NCBI RefSeq assembly: GCF_007994735.1
Contig: NZ_VOIL01000001.1
Span: 1,178,001-1,242,000, forward strand
Direction: 5' to 3'
Length of the DNA stretch: 64,000 nt
From: Nesterenkonia populi
Lineage (GTDB): Bacteria > Actinomycetota > Actinomycetes > Actinomycetales > Micrococcaceae
Below, in pieces: positions 9,743-19,500 of this stretch. Both the position numbers and the translations under genes were made by a program. Below the pieces are notes generated by a model. The model did no database searches, was not told the DNA's origin, and saw only the letters and a program-made list of their open reading frames with translations. The stretch's first letter is position 1, and every line of letters starts with the position of its first letter.

Positions 9743-10474
9743 CTAGAGGCTGCGCAGGACGGTGACGACCTTGCCCATGATGGCGGCCTCGTCGCCGAGG
9801 ATCGGTTCGTACTGCCGGTTCTGCGGGAGCAGCCACTGGTGGCCGTCCCGCCGCTTGAGGGTCTTCACGGTGGCCTCCTCGTCCAGAAGCGCCGCGACGA
9901 TGTCCCCGTTGTCGGCATCGGCCTGGCGGCGCACCACCACCCAATCGTCCTCGAAGATTCCGGCCTCGATCATCGAGTCGCCGCGGACCTGCAGCATGAA
10001 CAGCTCGCCCTCTCCGGTGAGCTGCCGCGGCAGGGCCATCACGTCCTCCACGTTCTGCTCGGCGAGGATGGGCCCGCCGGCGGCGATCTGTCCCACCAGA
10101 GGCACCTGGGAGACGCGCGAGTCGACCTGCTGCCGGTAAGCGTCGAGGTCGACGACGCCGGAGGGGTCCTCGCGCACCTCGGGGGCGTCTGCGGCTGAAC
10201 CGGCGGGGCCGTCTGCGCTCACCGGCTCGGCGAGGGGGCGGCCGGAGGAGTCGCGGAGCACCTCCATCGCCCGAGGCCGCCCAGGATCGCGGCGGATGTA
10301 GCCGAGCTGCTGGAGCCTGCCCAGCTGATGGGTGACGGAGGAGAGGGAGGCCAGGCCGCAGGCGTCGCCGATCTCTCGCATGGACGGCGGATAGCTCCGC
10401 TCGGCCAGCGCCTCCTGGATGATGTCGACGATCCTCCGCTGCCGCTCCGTCAGCGATGCCGCGTCATTTTCCAT
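9743..10474 (-). CDS. lexA: LexA repressor
   Basis: LexA represses the SOS regulon and self-cleaves when RecA filaments form. The N-terminal winged helix runs over [16 protein letters not shown] to [17 protein letters not shown] (residues about 8-60). The cleavage site is Ala-Gly in GQIAAGGPI. The catalytic Ser is in GDSMIEAGI and the Lys in [12 protein letters not shown] roughly 40-residue linker lies between the domains. At 243 residues the length fits actinobacterial LexA. SOS boxes in the upstream divergent region indicate autoregulation. Confidence 0.95.
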   Translation of the reverse strand: MENDAASLTERQRRIVDIIQEALAERSYPPSMREIGDACGLASLSSVTHQLGRLQQLGYIRRDPGRPRAMEVLRDSSGRPLAEPVSADGPAGSAADAPEVREDPSGVVDLDAYRQQVDSRVSQVPLVGQIAAGGPILAEQNVEDVMALPRQLTGEGELFMLQVRGDSMIEAGIFEDDWVVVRRQADADNGDIVAALLDEEATVKTLKRRDGHQWLLPQNRQYEPILGDEAAIMGKVVTVLRSL

Positions 10475-10505
10475 GTCATACCCCCGCAGTTGGATGGTCT
10501 GTGTC

Positions 10506-10521
10506 TTCGAGCGCTCTCGAA
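10506..10521. repeat. Perfect inverted repeat overlapping an SOS box
   Basis: TTCGAG-CGCT-CTCGAA is a perfect 6-4-6 palindrome with the same arm spacing as an SOS box, but it lacks the GAAC/GTTC core. It overlaps the SOS box at 10517-10532 by five bases. Confidence 0.45.
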
Positions 10522-10532
10522 TGCTGGTTCGA
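10517..10532. promoter_or_regulatory. SOS box (LexA site) proximal to lexA
   Basis: TCGAATGCTGGTTCGA matches the actinobacterial LexA consensus TCGAAC-N4-GTTCGA at 11 of 12 arm positions. It lies 43 bases upstream of the lexA start. Confidence 0.8.
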
Positions 10533-10610
10533 AGCCTACGGGAGTTCGGACACAGTTTCCATCATTGTGTTCGATTCGAGGTAGAAGCTATCGAAGATGT
10601 GTGCTAAAAA

Positions 10611-10626
10611 TAGAACAGATGTTCGA
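10611..10626. promoter_or_regulatory. SOS box 2, overlapping box 3
   Basis: TAGAACAGATGTTCGA matches TCGAAC-N4-GTTCGA with one arm mismatch. Its last four bases are shared with the next box, forming a tandem site in front of the LysM gene. Confidence 0.7.
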
Positions 10627-10638
10627 ATCGACGTTCGA
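10623..10638. promoter_or_regulatory. SOS box 3, proximal to the LysM gene
   Basis: TCGAATCGACGTTCGA matches the LexA consensus with one arm mismatch and ends 20 bases before the LysM start codon. It should place that gene under SOS control. Confidence 0.8.
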
Positions 10639-10658
10639 GCTCACTACAGGAGGACACC

Positions 10659-11003
10659 ATGACCAGCACCGCATCGCAGACTTCGGGCATCCAGCTGACC
10701 CGCAGGGGGCGGCTCGTGCTCTTGGGCCTGCCCTCCATGCTTGCTGCTGCGGCCTTGGCGGCCCTTCTCCTCTTCGGCCTGTCGGGCCTGACGAACCAGG
10801 CCCAGGCCTCTTCGCAGGAGGTCTCTGGGGTGGAGGCTGTGGAGGTCACCGTCGCACCGGGGGAGACTCTGTGGGAACTGGCCCAGCGGGCTGAGTCGCA
10901 GGCTCCGGTGCAGGAGACCATCACCCGCATCGCGGAGATCAATGACTTGGATTCCTCCCAGGTGGAGGCGGGACAGACCCTGTACCTGCCTGCTGCTCAG
11001 TAA
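10659..11003 (+). CDS. SOS-linked membrane LysM protein (YneA/DivS/ChiZ-type division inhibitor candidate)
   Basis: The 114-residue protein has a short cytoplasmic tail, one membrane helix (about residues 19-43) and a single LysM domain (about 60-111, VAPGETLWELAQRA to AGQTLYLP) that would bind peptidoglycan outside. A strong SD (AGGAGG) precedes ATG 10659. It is divergent from lexA with overlapping SOS boxes in its promoter. The same size, topology and location are known for SOS-induced cell-division inhibitors (mycobacterial ChiZ/Rv2719c, corynebacterial DivS, Bacillus YneA). The role is inferred from these parallels. Confidence 0.85.
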   Translation: MTSTASQTSGIQLTRRGRLVLLGLPSMLAAAALAALLLFGLSGLTNQAQASSQEVSGVEAVEVTVAPGETLWELAQRAESQAPVQETITRIAEINDLDSSQVEAGQTLYLPAAQ

Positions 11004-11042
11004 CGGACACCCTGCCTGACCGCTCGGCCATAGGATGGAGCG

Positions 11043-12176
11043 GTGACTGACGCTCAGAGTTCGAATGCACGCGCTGACCGCCTGGCCGCACTGCCCATCC
11101 GTGAGGAGCTGAAGGGGCAGCAGCCCTATGGCGCTCCTCAGCTGACCGTGCGGGCGATGCTCAACGTCAACGAGACCACGCATGAGGTGCCCGCCGACGT
11201 GGTGGACGCCATCACCAAAGAGGTGCGCGTGGCCGCCGCGCAGATGAACCGGTATCCGGACCGCGAGTTCACCGTTCTGCGGGAGAAGCTCGCAGACTTC
11301 CTCAGCAGGGACCTGCCGCAGGCTCACTTTACCGCGGAGCACATCTGGGCGGCCAACGGTTCCAACGAGATCATGCAGCACCTGCTCCAGGCCTTCGCCG
11401 GCCCGGGCCGGTCCGTCATGGCCTTCCCTCCCACCTATTCGATGTACCCGCTGTATGCCCGGGGCACCTACAGCGACTACATTCCCGGCACCCGCAACGA
11501 GGACTACACGCAGTCCGCCGAGGATGTCGCTGCGCAGATCCGCGAGCACCGGCCGAACGTCGTCATCCTCACCTCGCCCAACAACCCCACCGGCACCGCT
11601 CTGGACCTTGATGTGGTGCGGGCCGCCTATGAGGCCGCGGCCGAGTCCGCGACCATCGTGATCGTGGATGAGGCCTACGGTGAGTTCCGCCAGCCCGGCG
11701 TGGCCTCAGCTCTGGAGCTTCTGGAGGGCCGCCCCCGGCTCGTCGTCACCCGCACCATGTCCAAGGCCTTCGCCATGGCTGGGGGCCGGCTCGGATATCT
11801 CGCCGCAGCGCCGGAGATCACCGACGCACTGCGACTGGTGCGTCTTCCCTACCACCTGTCGATCTACACCCAGGCGGCAGCCTGCGCCGCGCTCGATCAC
11901 GCCGAGAGCCTCATGGCCAATGTGGAGAAGATCAAGGTTCAGCGGGACCGGATCGTCGAGGAGCTCACCGCCATGGGTCTGGCACCCAGCCCCTCGGACG
12001 CCAACTTCGTGTTCTTCGGAGGCCTCGAGGATGAGAAGGCAGTCTGGCGGCACCTGCTTGACGACGGAGTGCTGGTCCGTGACGTCGGCATCGCCGGCCA
12101 TCTCCGGGTCACTGCCGGCACCGAGGAGGAGACCACCCTTTTCCTCGACTCACTGCGCCGCTCACTGGGCCGTTAG
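11043..12176 (+). CDS. hisC: Histidinol-phosphate aminotransferase
   Basis: HisC is a PLP-dependent aminotransferase acting on imidazole-acetol phosphate. The protein (377 residues, GTG start) has the fold-type I signatures SPNNPTGTA, DEAYGEF and the PLP-lysine motif TMSKAFAMAGGRLGY (Lys about 240). It heads a histidine run hisC-hisB-hisH-priA; the other his genes are not in this window. It lies 39 bases after the LysM gene and may have its own promoter. Confidence 0.93.
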   Translation: MTDAQSSNARADRLAALPIREELKGQQPYGAPQLTVRAMLNVNETTHEVPADVVDAITKEVRVAAAQMNRYPDREFTVLREKLADFLSRDLPQAHFTAEHIWAANGSNEIMQHLLQAFAGPGRSVMAFPPTYSMYPLYARGTYSDYIPGTRNEDYTQSAEDVAAQIREHRPNVVILTSPNNPTGTALDLDVVRAAYEAAAESATIVIVDEAYGEFRQPGVASALELLEGRPRLVVTRTMSKAFAMAGGRLGYLAAAPEITDALRLVRLPYHLSIYTQAAACAALDHAESLMANVEKIKVQRDRIVEELTAMGLAPSPSDANFVFFGGLEDEKAVWRHLLDDGVLVRDVGIAGHLRVTAGTEEETTLFLDSLRRSLGR

Positions 12177-12188
12177 ACTGGAGGACCT

Positions 12189-12806
12189 ATGGGAGCTGAA
12201 CTGATTGAGGGCCGCGTCGCCCGGATGGAGCGCACCACCAGCGAGTCGCAGGTGAGCGTGCGCATGGACTTGGACGGCACCGGCACCTCGAACATCTCCA
12301 CCAGCGTGCCCTTCTACGACCACATGCTGACTGCGCTCAGCCGGCACTCCCTCATCGACCTGGATGTCCAGGCTCAGGGCGACACCCACATCGATGTCCA
12401 CCACACAGTGGAGGACACGGCCATCGTCCTCGGCGAGGTCCTGCGCGCCGCACTGGGCGACAAGCGCGGCATCCGCCGGTTCGGCAGCGCCATGGTCCCG
12501 CTGGACGAGGCTCTCGCCCAGGCGGTCGTCGACGTCTCCGGCCGGCCCTACCTGGTGCACTCGGGGGAGCCCGACGGCCAGCAGTACCACCTCATCGGCG
12601 GGCACTTCACCGGCTCCATGACGCGGCACGTCTTCGAAGCCATCACCCACCACTCCGGAATCTGCCTCCACATGCAGGTCCTCGGCGGCCGCGACCCGCA
12701 TCACATCGTCGAGGCGCAGTTCAAGGCGTTCGCCCGAGCCCTGCGCGCGGCTGTGGAATCTGACCCCCGCACTGACGAGATTCCCTCCACCAAGGGAGCA
12801 CTGTGA
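12189..12806 (+). CDS. hisB: Imidazoleglycerol-phosphate dehydratase
   Basis: A monofunctional HisB of 205 residues. The metal-binding repeats typical of the family are present: [22 protein letters not shown] and [16 protein letters not shown]. No N-terminal phosphatase domain is fused, as usual in actinobacteria, where hisN supplies that step (see 38001-38816). GGAGG lies just upstream of ATG 12189. It overlaps hisH by 4 bases. Confidence 0.95.
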   Translation: MGAELIEGRVARMERTTSESQVSVRMDLDGTGTSNISTSVPFYDHMLTALSRHSLIDLDVQAQGDTHIDVHHTVEDTAIVLGEVLRAALGDKRGIRRFGSAMVPLDEALAQAVVDVSGRPYLVHSGEPDGQQYHLIGGHFTGSMTRHVFEAITHHSGICLHMQVLGGRDPHHIVEAQFKAFARALRAAVESDPRTDEIPSTKGAL

Positions 12807-13450
12807 GCACCCTGCCCACCGTCGCTGTCCTCGACTACGGGTCCGGCAATGTCCACTCCGCGGTGCGTGCCCTCGAGCAGGCCGGCGCCGAAGTGGAGCT
12901 CACCCAGGACCGCCAGAGGCTGCTGAACGCCGACGGGCTCGTCGTCCCCGGCGTCGGCGCCTTCGCCGCCGTCATGGAAGCTCTGACCTCCACCGAGGCC
13001 CCCCGCTGGATCGGTCAGCGCATCGCCGGAGGCCGCCCCGTGCTCGGCATCTGCGTCGGCCACCAGGTCTTCTTCGAGCGCGGAGTCGAGCACGGCATCG
13101 TCGCTGAGGGCCTGGGGGAGTGGCCCGGCGAAGTCACGGCCCTGCCTCAGGACGTCGTCGTGCCCCACATGGGATGGAACACCGTGAACGCTCCGGAGGG
13201 CAGCGTGCTCTTCGACGGGATTGAGGACGAGCGGTTCTACTTCGTCCACTCCTACGCGGTGCAGAAGTGGGAGTTCGACCGTTCCATTCCGCAGATGGCC
13301 GCCCCCCGGGTCACCTGGGCCCACCATGGGGCAGATTTTGTCGCCGCAGTGGAGAACGGCCCCCTGTCCGCCACGCAGTTCCACCCGGAGAAGTCCGGCG
13401 AGGCCGGCCAGAAGCTGCTCCGCAACTGGATCGATTCCCTGAAGAGCTGA
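12803..13450 (+). CDS. hisH: Imidazole glycerol phosphate synthase subunit HisH
   Basis: This is the glutaminase subunit that passes ammonia to HisF. The class I amidotransferase triad is visible: Cys84 in GICVGHQ, and His plus Glu in QFHPEKSG (about residue 194). The glycine-rich oxyanion segment VPGVGAF is also present. It is 215 residues long with GTG start overlapping the hisB stop (GTGA). hisF is not in the window. Confidence 0.95.
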   Translation: MSTLPTVAVLDYGSGNVHSAVRALEQAGAEVELTQDRQRLLNADGLVVPGVGAFAAVMEALTSTEAPRWIGQRIAGGRPVLGICVGHQVFFERGVEHGIVAEGLGEWPGEVTALPQDVVVPHMGWNTVNAPEGSVLFDGIEDERFYFVHSYAVQKWEFDRSIPQMAAPRVTWAHHGADFVAAVENGPLSATQFHPEKSGEAGQKLLRNWIDSLKS

Positions 13451-13510
13451 CGCACAGGCCGCGTGAGGCGGCCATCTCCACCGAGCTGAAGAGAACGAAA
13501 GCGAGTCCCC

Positions 13511-14245
13511 ATGACTGCAGCCCTTGAACTCCTGCCCGCCGTCGACGTCGAAGGCGGGCAGGCGGTCCGCCTGGTCCAGGGTGAGGCCGGCTCCGCCACC
13601 GGCTACGGCGACCCCCTCGATGCGGCGATGAAGTGGCAGCAGGAGGGAGCTGAGTGGATCCACCTGGTGGACCTCGACGCTGCCTTCGGGCGCGGGCACA
13701 ACCGCGAGGTCCTCAAGCGCGTGGTCGAGCAGATCGACGTGAAGATTGAGCTCTCCGGGGGCATTCGCGACGACGAGTCCCTCGAGCGGGCTCTCGAGTT
13801 CGGCGCCGCCCGGGTCAACCTCGGCACCGCCGCCCTGGAGGACCCCGACTGGACCGCCAAGGTCATCGGCAGGCACGGCGACGCCATCGCCGTCGGCCTC
13901 GATGTGCGCGGTGAGACCCTCGCAGCACGCGGCTGGACCAAGGAGGGCGGCAACCTCTGGGAGGTGCTGCAGCGCCTCGAGGATGCCGGCTGCCCCCGGT
14001 ACGTGGTCACTGACGTGACCAAGGACGGGACCCTGCGCGGCCCCAACACTGAGCTCCTCGCCGAGGTCTGCCGGAAGACGGAGAAGCCCGTCATCGCATC
14101 CGGCGGGATCTCGTCCATCGAGGACATTGAGGCCCTCGCCCAGCTGGTCTCCACCGGCGTGGAGGGCGCCATCATGGGCAAAGCCCTCTACGCGGGCAAG
14201 TTCACCCTTCCCCAGGCGCTCGAAGCCGCCCGCCAGAGTGCCTGA
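13511..14245 (+). CDS. priA: PriA: bifunctional phosphoribosyl isomerase (HisA/TrpF)
   Basis: This (beta-alpha)8 isomerase converts ProFAR in histidine synthesis. In most actinobacteria the same enzyme also performs the TrpF step of tryptophan synthesis. Visible are [15 protein letters not shown] with the first catalytic Asp (Asp12), [21 protein letters not shown], and [15 protein letters not shown] with the second Asp (about residue 168). ASGGIS and MGKALY supply the phosphate sites. Length (244) is typical. Dual specificity is family knowledge and is not proven by this sequence. Confidence 0.92.
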   Translation: MTAALELLPAVDVEGGQAVRLVQGEAGSATGYGDPLDAAMKWQQEGAEWIHLVDLDAAFGRGHNREVLKRVVEQIDVKIELSGGIRDDESLERALEFGAARVNLGTAALEDPDWTAKVIGRHGDAIAVGLDVRGETLAARGWTKEGGNLWEVLQRLEDAGCPRYVVTDVTKDGTLRGPNTELLAEVCRKTEKPVIASGGISSIEDIEALAQLVSTGVEGAIMGKALYAGKFTLPQALEAARQSA

Positions 14246-14259
14246 GCCGACCCCAGTCC

Positions 14260-15153
14260 GTGGCTGAGAACGACAGCGCCAAGGAGCTCCCCGCCCACAT
14301 CGCCAACCTGCTGGGCAGGCAGCATCGGAGCGCCGACGGGAGGCCGGCGGACTCCGCGGGCATCCCGTGGCAGCACCGGGACCTCTCCGGCGAGGGGAAC
14401 CCGCTTCACACCTTCGACGGCGACGACGGCCTCGCCGCGCCCGCGGTGGCGCAGGCGCGCTCAGCACTGATCGACGGCGTGGCGGACGAGGCAGAATTCG
14501 TCAACGCCCTGGCCGGGCAGCGCCTCTTCGCCCCGGTGATCGCCGCCGGGCACGGGGACGCCGAGCACGGCGACAAAGAGGCAGACATCTCCCTGGTGAC
14601 CCTCACCGCTTCGGACGGACGCTCGGCGATGCCGATCTTCACCTCCGTGGAGGCGCTCACCGCCTGGCATCCACAGGCCCGTCCCGTAGCCGCGGAGACC
14701 GAACGGGTCTTCCTCGCAGCCCTGGCCGAGGGGGCCGAACTGGTGGTCCTGGACCCAGGGGCCGCAGGACCCGAGGCTGACAGTGCGCCCGAACTGACTT
14801 TCGTGGTCCGCCGCCCCGCCGTGGAGGCTCTCGCGCAGGGAACCGCATGGACCCCCGCCTATCAGGACCAGGAGCTCGCCGCTGCGCTGCACGAGCTGGT
14901 TGAGACGGCCCCAGGCGTCGCCCAGCTGGTCATTCAGCCCGGCCCCGGCACCATCACCCGCACCCCGTCAGGACGGACGGTTCTCGGCGGCGGCACGGGC
15001 CCGGAGCTGCGGATCGGCGTGGTGATGGATGAGGGGACTGACGACGTCGCCCGTCGGCTCGCCCTCGCGGCTGTTTCCAGCGGGCTTGAGGAGGTGCCGC
15101 TGCTGCGGCGCCGGGCCGATTCGGCGGAGGTTGTGCCGGCCGAGGCCGTCTAG
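14260..15153 (+). CDS. SseB-domain protein
   Basis: The protein has 297 residues and starts at GTG 14260. It carries a region (about residues 70-200: NALAGQRLFAPVIA through LVVLDPG) resembling SseB N-terminal domains. Proteins of this kind commonly follow hisA/priA in Micrococcales. The N-terminal 60 residues are hydrophilic, and the protein has no membrane segment or signal peptide. Function is unknown. It follows priA after 14 bases and likely belongs to the his transcript. Confidence 0.75.
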   Translation: MAENDSAKELPAHIANLLGRQHRSADGRPADSAGIPWQHRDLSGEGNPLHTFDGDDGLAAPAVAQARSALIDGVADEAEFVNALAGQRLFAPVIAAGHGDAEHGDKEADISLVTLTASDGRSAMPIFTSVEALTAWHPQARPVAAETERVFLAALAEGAELVVLDPGAAGPEADSAPELTFVVRRPAVEALAQGTAWTPAYQDQELAAALHELVETAPGVAQLVIQPGPGTITRTPSGRTVLGGGTGPELRIGVVMDEGTDDVARRLALAAVSSGLEEVPLLRRRADSAEVVPAEAV

Positions 15154-15177
15154 TTCGGCACCGTCCGGCTCATCGGC

Positions 15178-15693
15178 TCAGACAGAGCCGAGGTGCCGCT
15201 GCATGTTCTCGGAGATCACGCGGAGCTGCTCGGCCTCAGCATCGTCCAGCGCGGGGTGGAACAGCTCCCTGATGTGCTGAGCGTGAACCTTGGACGCCGC
15301 GGCGAATGCCTCCTGGCCGGCTGGGGTGAGGCGGGCCGTCATCCCGCGCTTGTCCTGGGAGCAGTGGAAACGCTCCACCAGTCCCCGCTCGCTGAGCACC
15401 TTCACCTGGTAGGAGATGCGGGAAGGCGAGAAGATCATGTGCTCGGCCAGCTCGCCCATGCGCAGCGCCTGCTGGGGAGCTTCCGCGAGGGTGAGCAGAA
15501 GGTTGTAGTCAGCCAGCTTCAGCCCGGTGGCCGCGTGCAGCCGCTTCTCCATCTGCTGGGTGATCAGCGCCGAAGCCTCCAAGAAGGACCGCCAGGCCTT
15601 CGCCTTGGGGGAGTGGCCGGTGAGGCTGCGGCCGTGCTCCTCGGCTGAACGGGGCTCGGCGGTCACAGGGCTCTCCTCAGGCGTGCTCGTCAT
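15178..15693 (-). CDS. MarR family transcriptional regulator
   Basis: A 171-residue MarR-type winged-helix repressor. The DNA-binding part is visible in LADYNLLLTLAEAPQQALRMGELAEHMIFSPSRISYQVKVLSERGLVER, followed by the wing CSQDKRGMTARLTPAG. It is convergent with sseB and downstream of a hairpin that ends the neighbouring lipoprotein transcript, so it is probably expressed alone. The ligand and targets are unknown. Confidence 0.85.
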   Translation of the reverse strand: MTSTPEESPVTAEPRSAEEHGRSLTGHSPKAKAWRSFLEASALITQQMEKRLHAATGLKLADYNLLLTLAEAPQQALRMGELAEHMIFSPSRISYQVKVLSERGLVERFHCSQDKRGMTARLTPAGQEAFAAASKVHAQHIRELFHPALDDAEAEQLRVISENMQRHLGSV

Positions 15694-15745
15694 ATGGAAG
15701 CGTCATTATATCGGCTCCCTGACAGCGTGGAACAGCGTGGGACTG

Positions 15746-15786
15746 CAGAGGGCCCGCACCAGCCGCGGCCGAGTGCGGGCCCTCTG
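15746..15786 (-). terminator. Strong hairpin after the acidic lipoprotein gene
   Basis: CAGAGGGCCCGCAC and GTGCGGGCCCTCTG form a perfect 14-base-pair stem with a 13-base loop, located 22 bases beyond the stop of the lipoprotein gene (minus strand). There is no T-run, as is common in high-GC actinobacteria. Confidence 0.75.
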
Positions 15787-15807
15787 CGGGGAAGGGGCAG
15801 GGAGGGG

Positions 15808-16470
15808 TCAGGAGCCGCTCTCGACGACGTCGCCTGTGGACACGTCGATGTAGACCTCGGTGCCGTCCACGAGCTCGATCTCCCAGACCACGGTTCCGTT
15901 CTCGTCGTCGAGGTCGGCATCCTCCGGCTCAGCGCCGCCCTCGTCCTCAGCGGCCTGCAGGGCTTCGACGAAGTCGATCTCCACGGCCTCAGCCTTCTGA
16001 CGGTCGTCAGAGTCGAGGTCGTCCTGCTCCTCGTCGATGACTTCGTAGGTCTCCGGGTCCAGCTCCAGCTCGAGCTCGGCGTCAGCCTCGAGGTCGTAGA
16101 GGTCCACCTCGATCTCGTCGGACTCCACCTCGAACTGGCTGACCACGGCGTCGGGGTACTCCTCAGCGATCGCCTCGGCGGCCTCGTAGGCCGCTCCCTC
16201 TCCGCCGGCCTGGTCGTCGGCGCCGTCCCCGTTGGCTTCGTTCGCCGCGCCGTCCGTGTCGGTCGCCTCGTCGGTGGGCGCGGTCTCGGCGTCGTCGGCG
16301 CCGTCCTCCTCGAACTCGGCCTCTCCGTTGTCAGCGGTGTCCTCCTGGGCACCGTTCTGGTCGTCCGCGGTGCCGGCGCCGTTCTCCTCGTCAGGCGCGC
16401 AGGCGGCCAGGGCCAGGGTGGTGGCGGCAGCGACGGACAGGATTCCGAAAGTGGTGCTCTTGATCTCCAT
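15808..16470 (-). CDS. Acidic PepSY-like lipoprotein
   Basis: The 220-residue protein has a lipoprotein signal ending in LAAC (Cys24). An Asp/Glu/Ala-rich low-complexity linker (about 25-95) follows, then two PepSY-like segments (about 95-150 and 155-218; e.g. EIDFVEALQAA and VVWEIELVDGTEVYIDVSTGDV). It should be anchored outside the membrane. PepSY proteins often modulate peptidases or bind ligands; no partner is encoded next to it. It has its own strong terminator. Confidence 0.75.
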   Translation of the reverse strand: MEIKSTTFGILSVAAATTLALAACAPDEENGAGTADDQNGAQEDTADNGEAEFEEDGADDAETAPTDEATDTDGAANEANGDGADDQAGGEGAAYEAAEAIAEEYPDAVVSQFEVESDEIEVDLYDLEADAELELELDPETYEVIDEEQDDLDSDDRQKAEAVEIDFVEALQAAEDEGGAEPEDADLDDENGTVVWEIELVDGTEVYIDVSTGDVVESGS

Positions 16471-16551
16471 GCCCCCATTGGTACGCCCGGAGTCTGCAAA
16501 AGCACCTAGGAGCCGCTGAACATCAGCTTGGATGAGGAGCGTCGTATGGCC

Positions 16552-19500
16552 TCATCCGCTCAGAAGGTCTTCGCGGTGGGCCACCTGGATGATCCGCGGT
16601 CCCTCAGGGCGCAGGTGCACCGCCCGCCCGGGAATCGGCCGCGGAAGGACCGGGACCATCATCGCGAACGCGTCCGCCTCAGAGCGATGCACTGGGCTGA
16701 GCAGGAGGTTCGCGCCCTGGGTGCGGGCCGGATGGGACCACGGCAGGTGGCTGAACACAGCGGGGCTCGGCAGAGCGGAGGCCACGATCACGGTCCCGGC
16801 CGCAGAGGCGCGCTGCAGAGCGGCGTGCTGCTCGGGGGTGCACCGGTGGGCGTCGTCGACCAGCAGCGCCCCAGGCTGCGCGGGCAGCTGCCAGTCCGTC
16901 CCGCCGCTGAGCAGAACGGACCCACGAATTCTGTTCTCCAGGAGCCGCAGCGCTGAGGTCTTGCCGGTGCTGGGGGAGCCGACCACAAGATTCACCGGGC
17001 CCAGACGAAGCTGGGCAGGGGCCAGGCTGAACTGCTCGACTCCGACGGTCAGCACGTCGTCGTCGGCCTCAGGATCCTTCAGGTCGCTTGAGCTGAGGCG
17101 CTCCGGCAGCGGCCGCACTCTGACGGCAGGTGGGCGGGTGCGCGGCGCTGGTGCGGGGATCGCGCCGACGTCGTGCACCAGCTGGACCTCCAAGCCGGGG
17201 GAGGGGGTCGCCGGGTCGATGACGACGCCGCGGCCCGGCAGGGAGTCGACGCGGCGCAGCTTGGGCCAGACGTAGCGAATGTCCTCGCTGGCCCCGAAGG
17301 GCAGGTAGATCGCAGTGGAGAGCCGGCCGCCCAGCTTGCCCATCGCCAGCTCACGGCCCCCGGAGACCAGCACGGAGAGTCCCGCGGCGGGACCCTCCCC
17401 GGCGAGGGTGAGGAGATCGTGCTCCGCTGGGCTCGACTGCAGGGCGGCATGCCACTGGCTGTAGCCGGTCAGGATGAGCACCACGGGTGCGGCATCCTCC
17501 TTGCCGAGGAGACGGCGGGCGTTCATCTCCGTGCGCAGCTCACTGATGAGCCGCTCCGCCTCTGGAAGCGTCTCCGGCGTCAGCAGGGAGGCGACTGCGG
17601 GGTGGCCGGAGAGGCCGTTCAGCGAATTGTCCCCGTCGAGCAGATGCAGCTCGGGTCCGCTGCGGTGACCGGCAAGCTGTCGGGCCGCTGCGGCGAGAGC
17701 CCGGCTGCCGCCGGCATCGGGTTCCCCGGCGATCCCTGCCGTCTGCGGCCGGGCCGGGTTCAGGCTCAGGGGCCGCTGGTGCTGCTCCAGGGGCAGGTCG
17801 ATCAGTCCGAGTTGGGCGGCTGCCTCCTCATACTCCGCAGACAGGGACTCCGGCAGCGGCGGCGTCAGCGGCGTGTGCCGGCGGTGCCGTCCGGCGGCGG
17901 TGAGCTGAGCATTGAGGCGGGCCACGATGCTGCGCACCGGTGTTCCTGCAGGGGCATGCGCCGCGGGCGCGGCAGCCGGGACTGCGCTGAGCTTCTGCTC
18001 CGGGCCGCTGGTCTGGGCGGTCTGGAACTCTTCGGCCGGTGCGCCTCCGCGGCGCAGCAGCGCCCGGCCCGGCAGCGAGGAGGTGATGCTGCCTGCCTCC
18101 GGCGAGCCGATCAGCTCTGTGGATTCCTCCTCGGTGCGGACCCGAAGGGCGATCGTCGCACCGATATTCGCCCGGATGTCTGCGGTCACGACGCCCTGGG
18201 GCCGCTGGGTCGACAGCACCAGGTGCAGTCCCAGCGACCGACCCAGGGTAGCGATGCGCATCAGCTCATCCATCGTTCCCGGCAGCTCGTGGGAGAAGAT
18301 CCGGAACTCGTCGATCACCACCAGTATCCGAGCCAGCGGACTGTCCGGGCGGGCGCGTCTGTATTCGCCGTAGTCGCCCGCGTCGGCCTCCAGGAACAGC
18401 TTCTCCCGACGGACCAGCTCGCTGCGGATGGACTCCAGGGTCCGTTCTGCCTGCGCCTGGGAGAGGTCAGTGATCAGTCCCAGGGAGTGCTCCAGCTGGT
18501 TGAGCTGGTGGAAGGTCGCCCCGCCCTTGAAGTCGAAGAGGACAAAGTTCAGCTCCTCCGGCCCGTACCGGCCGGCTAGGGACAGCGTCAGTGTCTTGAG
18601 CAGCTCCGACTTGCCGGACCCGGTGGTTCCTCCGAGAAGCAGATGAGGCCCGTCGGCCACCAGGTCCAGCAGCACTGGGCCGTCCCGCCCTCGTCCCAGA
18701 TCCGCGATGAGGCTCTCAGCGGCCCGGTCAGGGAACGGCGGCTGCGGCAGACGGGTCACGCACCGGGGCGGCACGTGACCCTGTGCGGTGCTGCCCGCCC
18801 ATGAGTGCGGCAGTCCACGGCGCAGCAGGGCCTCGAACGTCTCAGCGGAGAGCCCGTCGAACCGCAGGCCCCAGAACTCTGCTGCGCCGCGGGACCCCTC
18901 GCGCCGGGTGATCGTCCCGGCCTCCAGATCGGCTTCCCCCACTGGCCCGGCCAGCTGCGATGCGTGGCGCAGCACCACATGCCAACCGCACTCGCGGACC
19001 GCCCGCACCTGGGCGGAGTCCAGCCGCTCCGCGAGGAGAATTCCCGGCCCGCCCTCCAGCCCATCGCCTAAGCTCTCTGCGCGGCGCAGAATCTTCAGCC
19101 CAGCGGCGTCCTCCGCACAGGCGGGCAGGCCTGCCAGAAACGCCTCCGCCGTCACGACTACGGGCACTCGGGATGAGCCGAGCAGCAGCTGCAGCAGCAG
19201 CCACCGCAGACAACGCTCGACATCGCGCTCCGGACCCCGCAGCACCGTGACCTCACCGGCGCGCAGGGGCAGGGCGGCGACGGCGGGAGTCTCCAGCAGC
19301 TCAGCGGGCAGGTCGGTGCTCACCGACGCCGTCTCCGCACAGGCTCGGGTGACCGCGACGCCGAGCCGGACCGCTGGGCAGAGGGGCGGCACCTGGTCAG
19401 CGGCGGTCGCTCCAGGCACGTGCGTCCCGCCTGCATGCACCAGCTGCAGCGCCGGATCCTCACCGAGCAGCTGAGCCAGAATCCCCGGCGAGGGCAGAGA

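Noticed and set aside
12701..14467. 588-codon minus-strand frame opposite hisB-hisH-priA
   Set aside because: It crosses several well-supported his genes and lacks any motif.
17173..18579. 468-codon plus-strand frame inside the EssC-like gene
   Set aside because: It is antisense to the FtsK motor domain and rich in Gln/Gly/Arg shadow residues.
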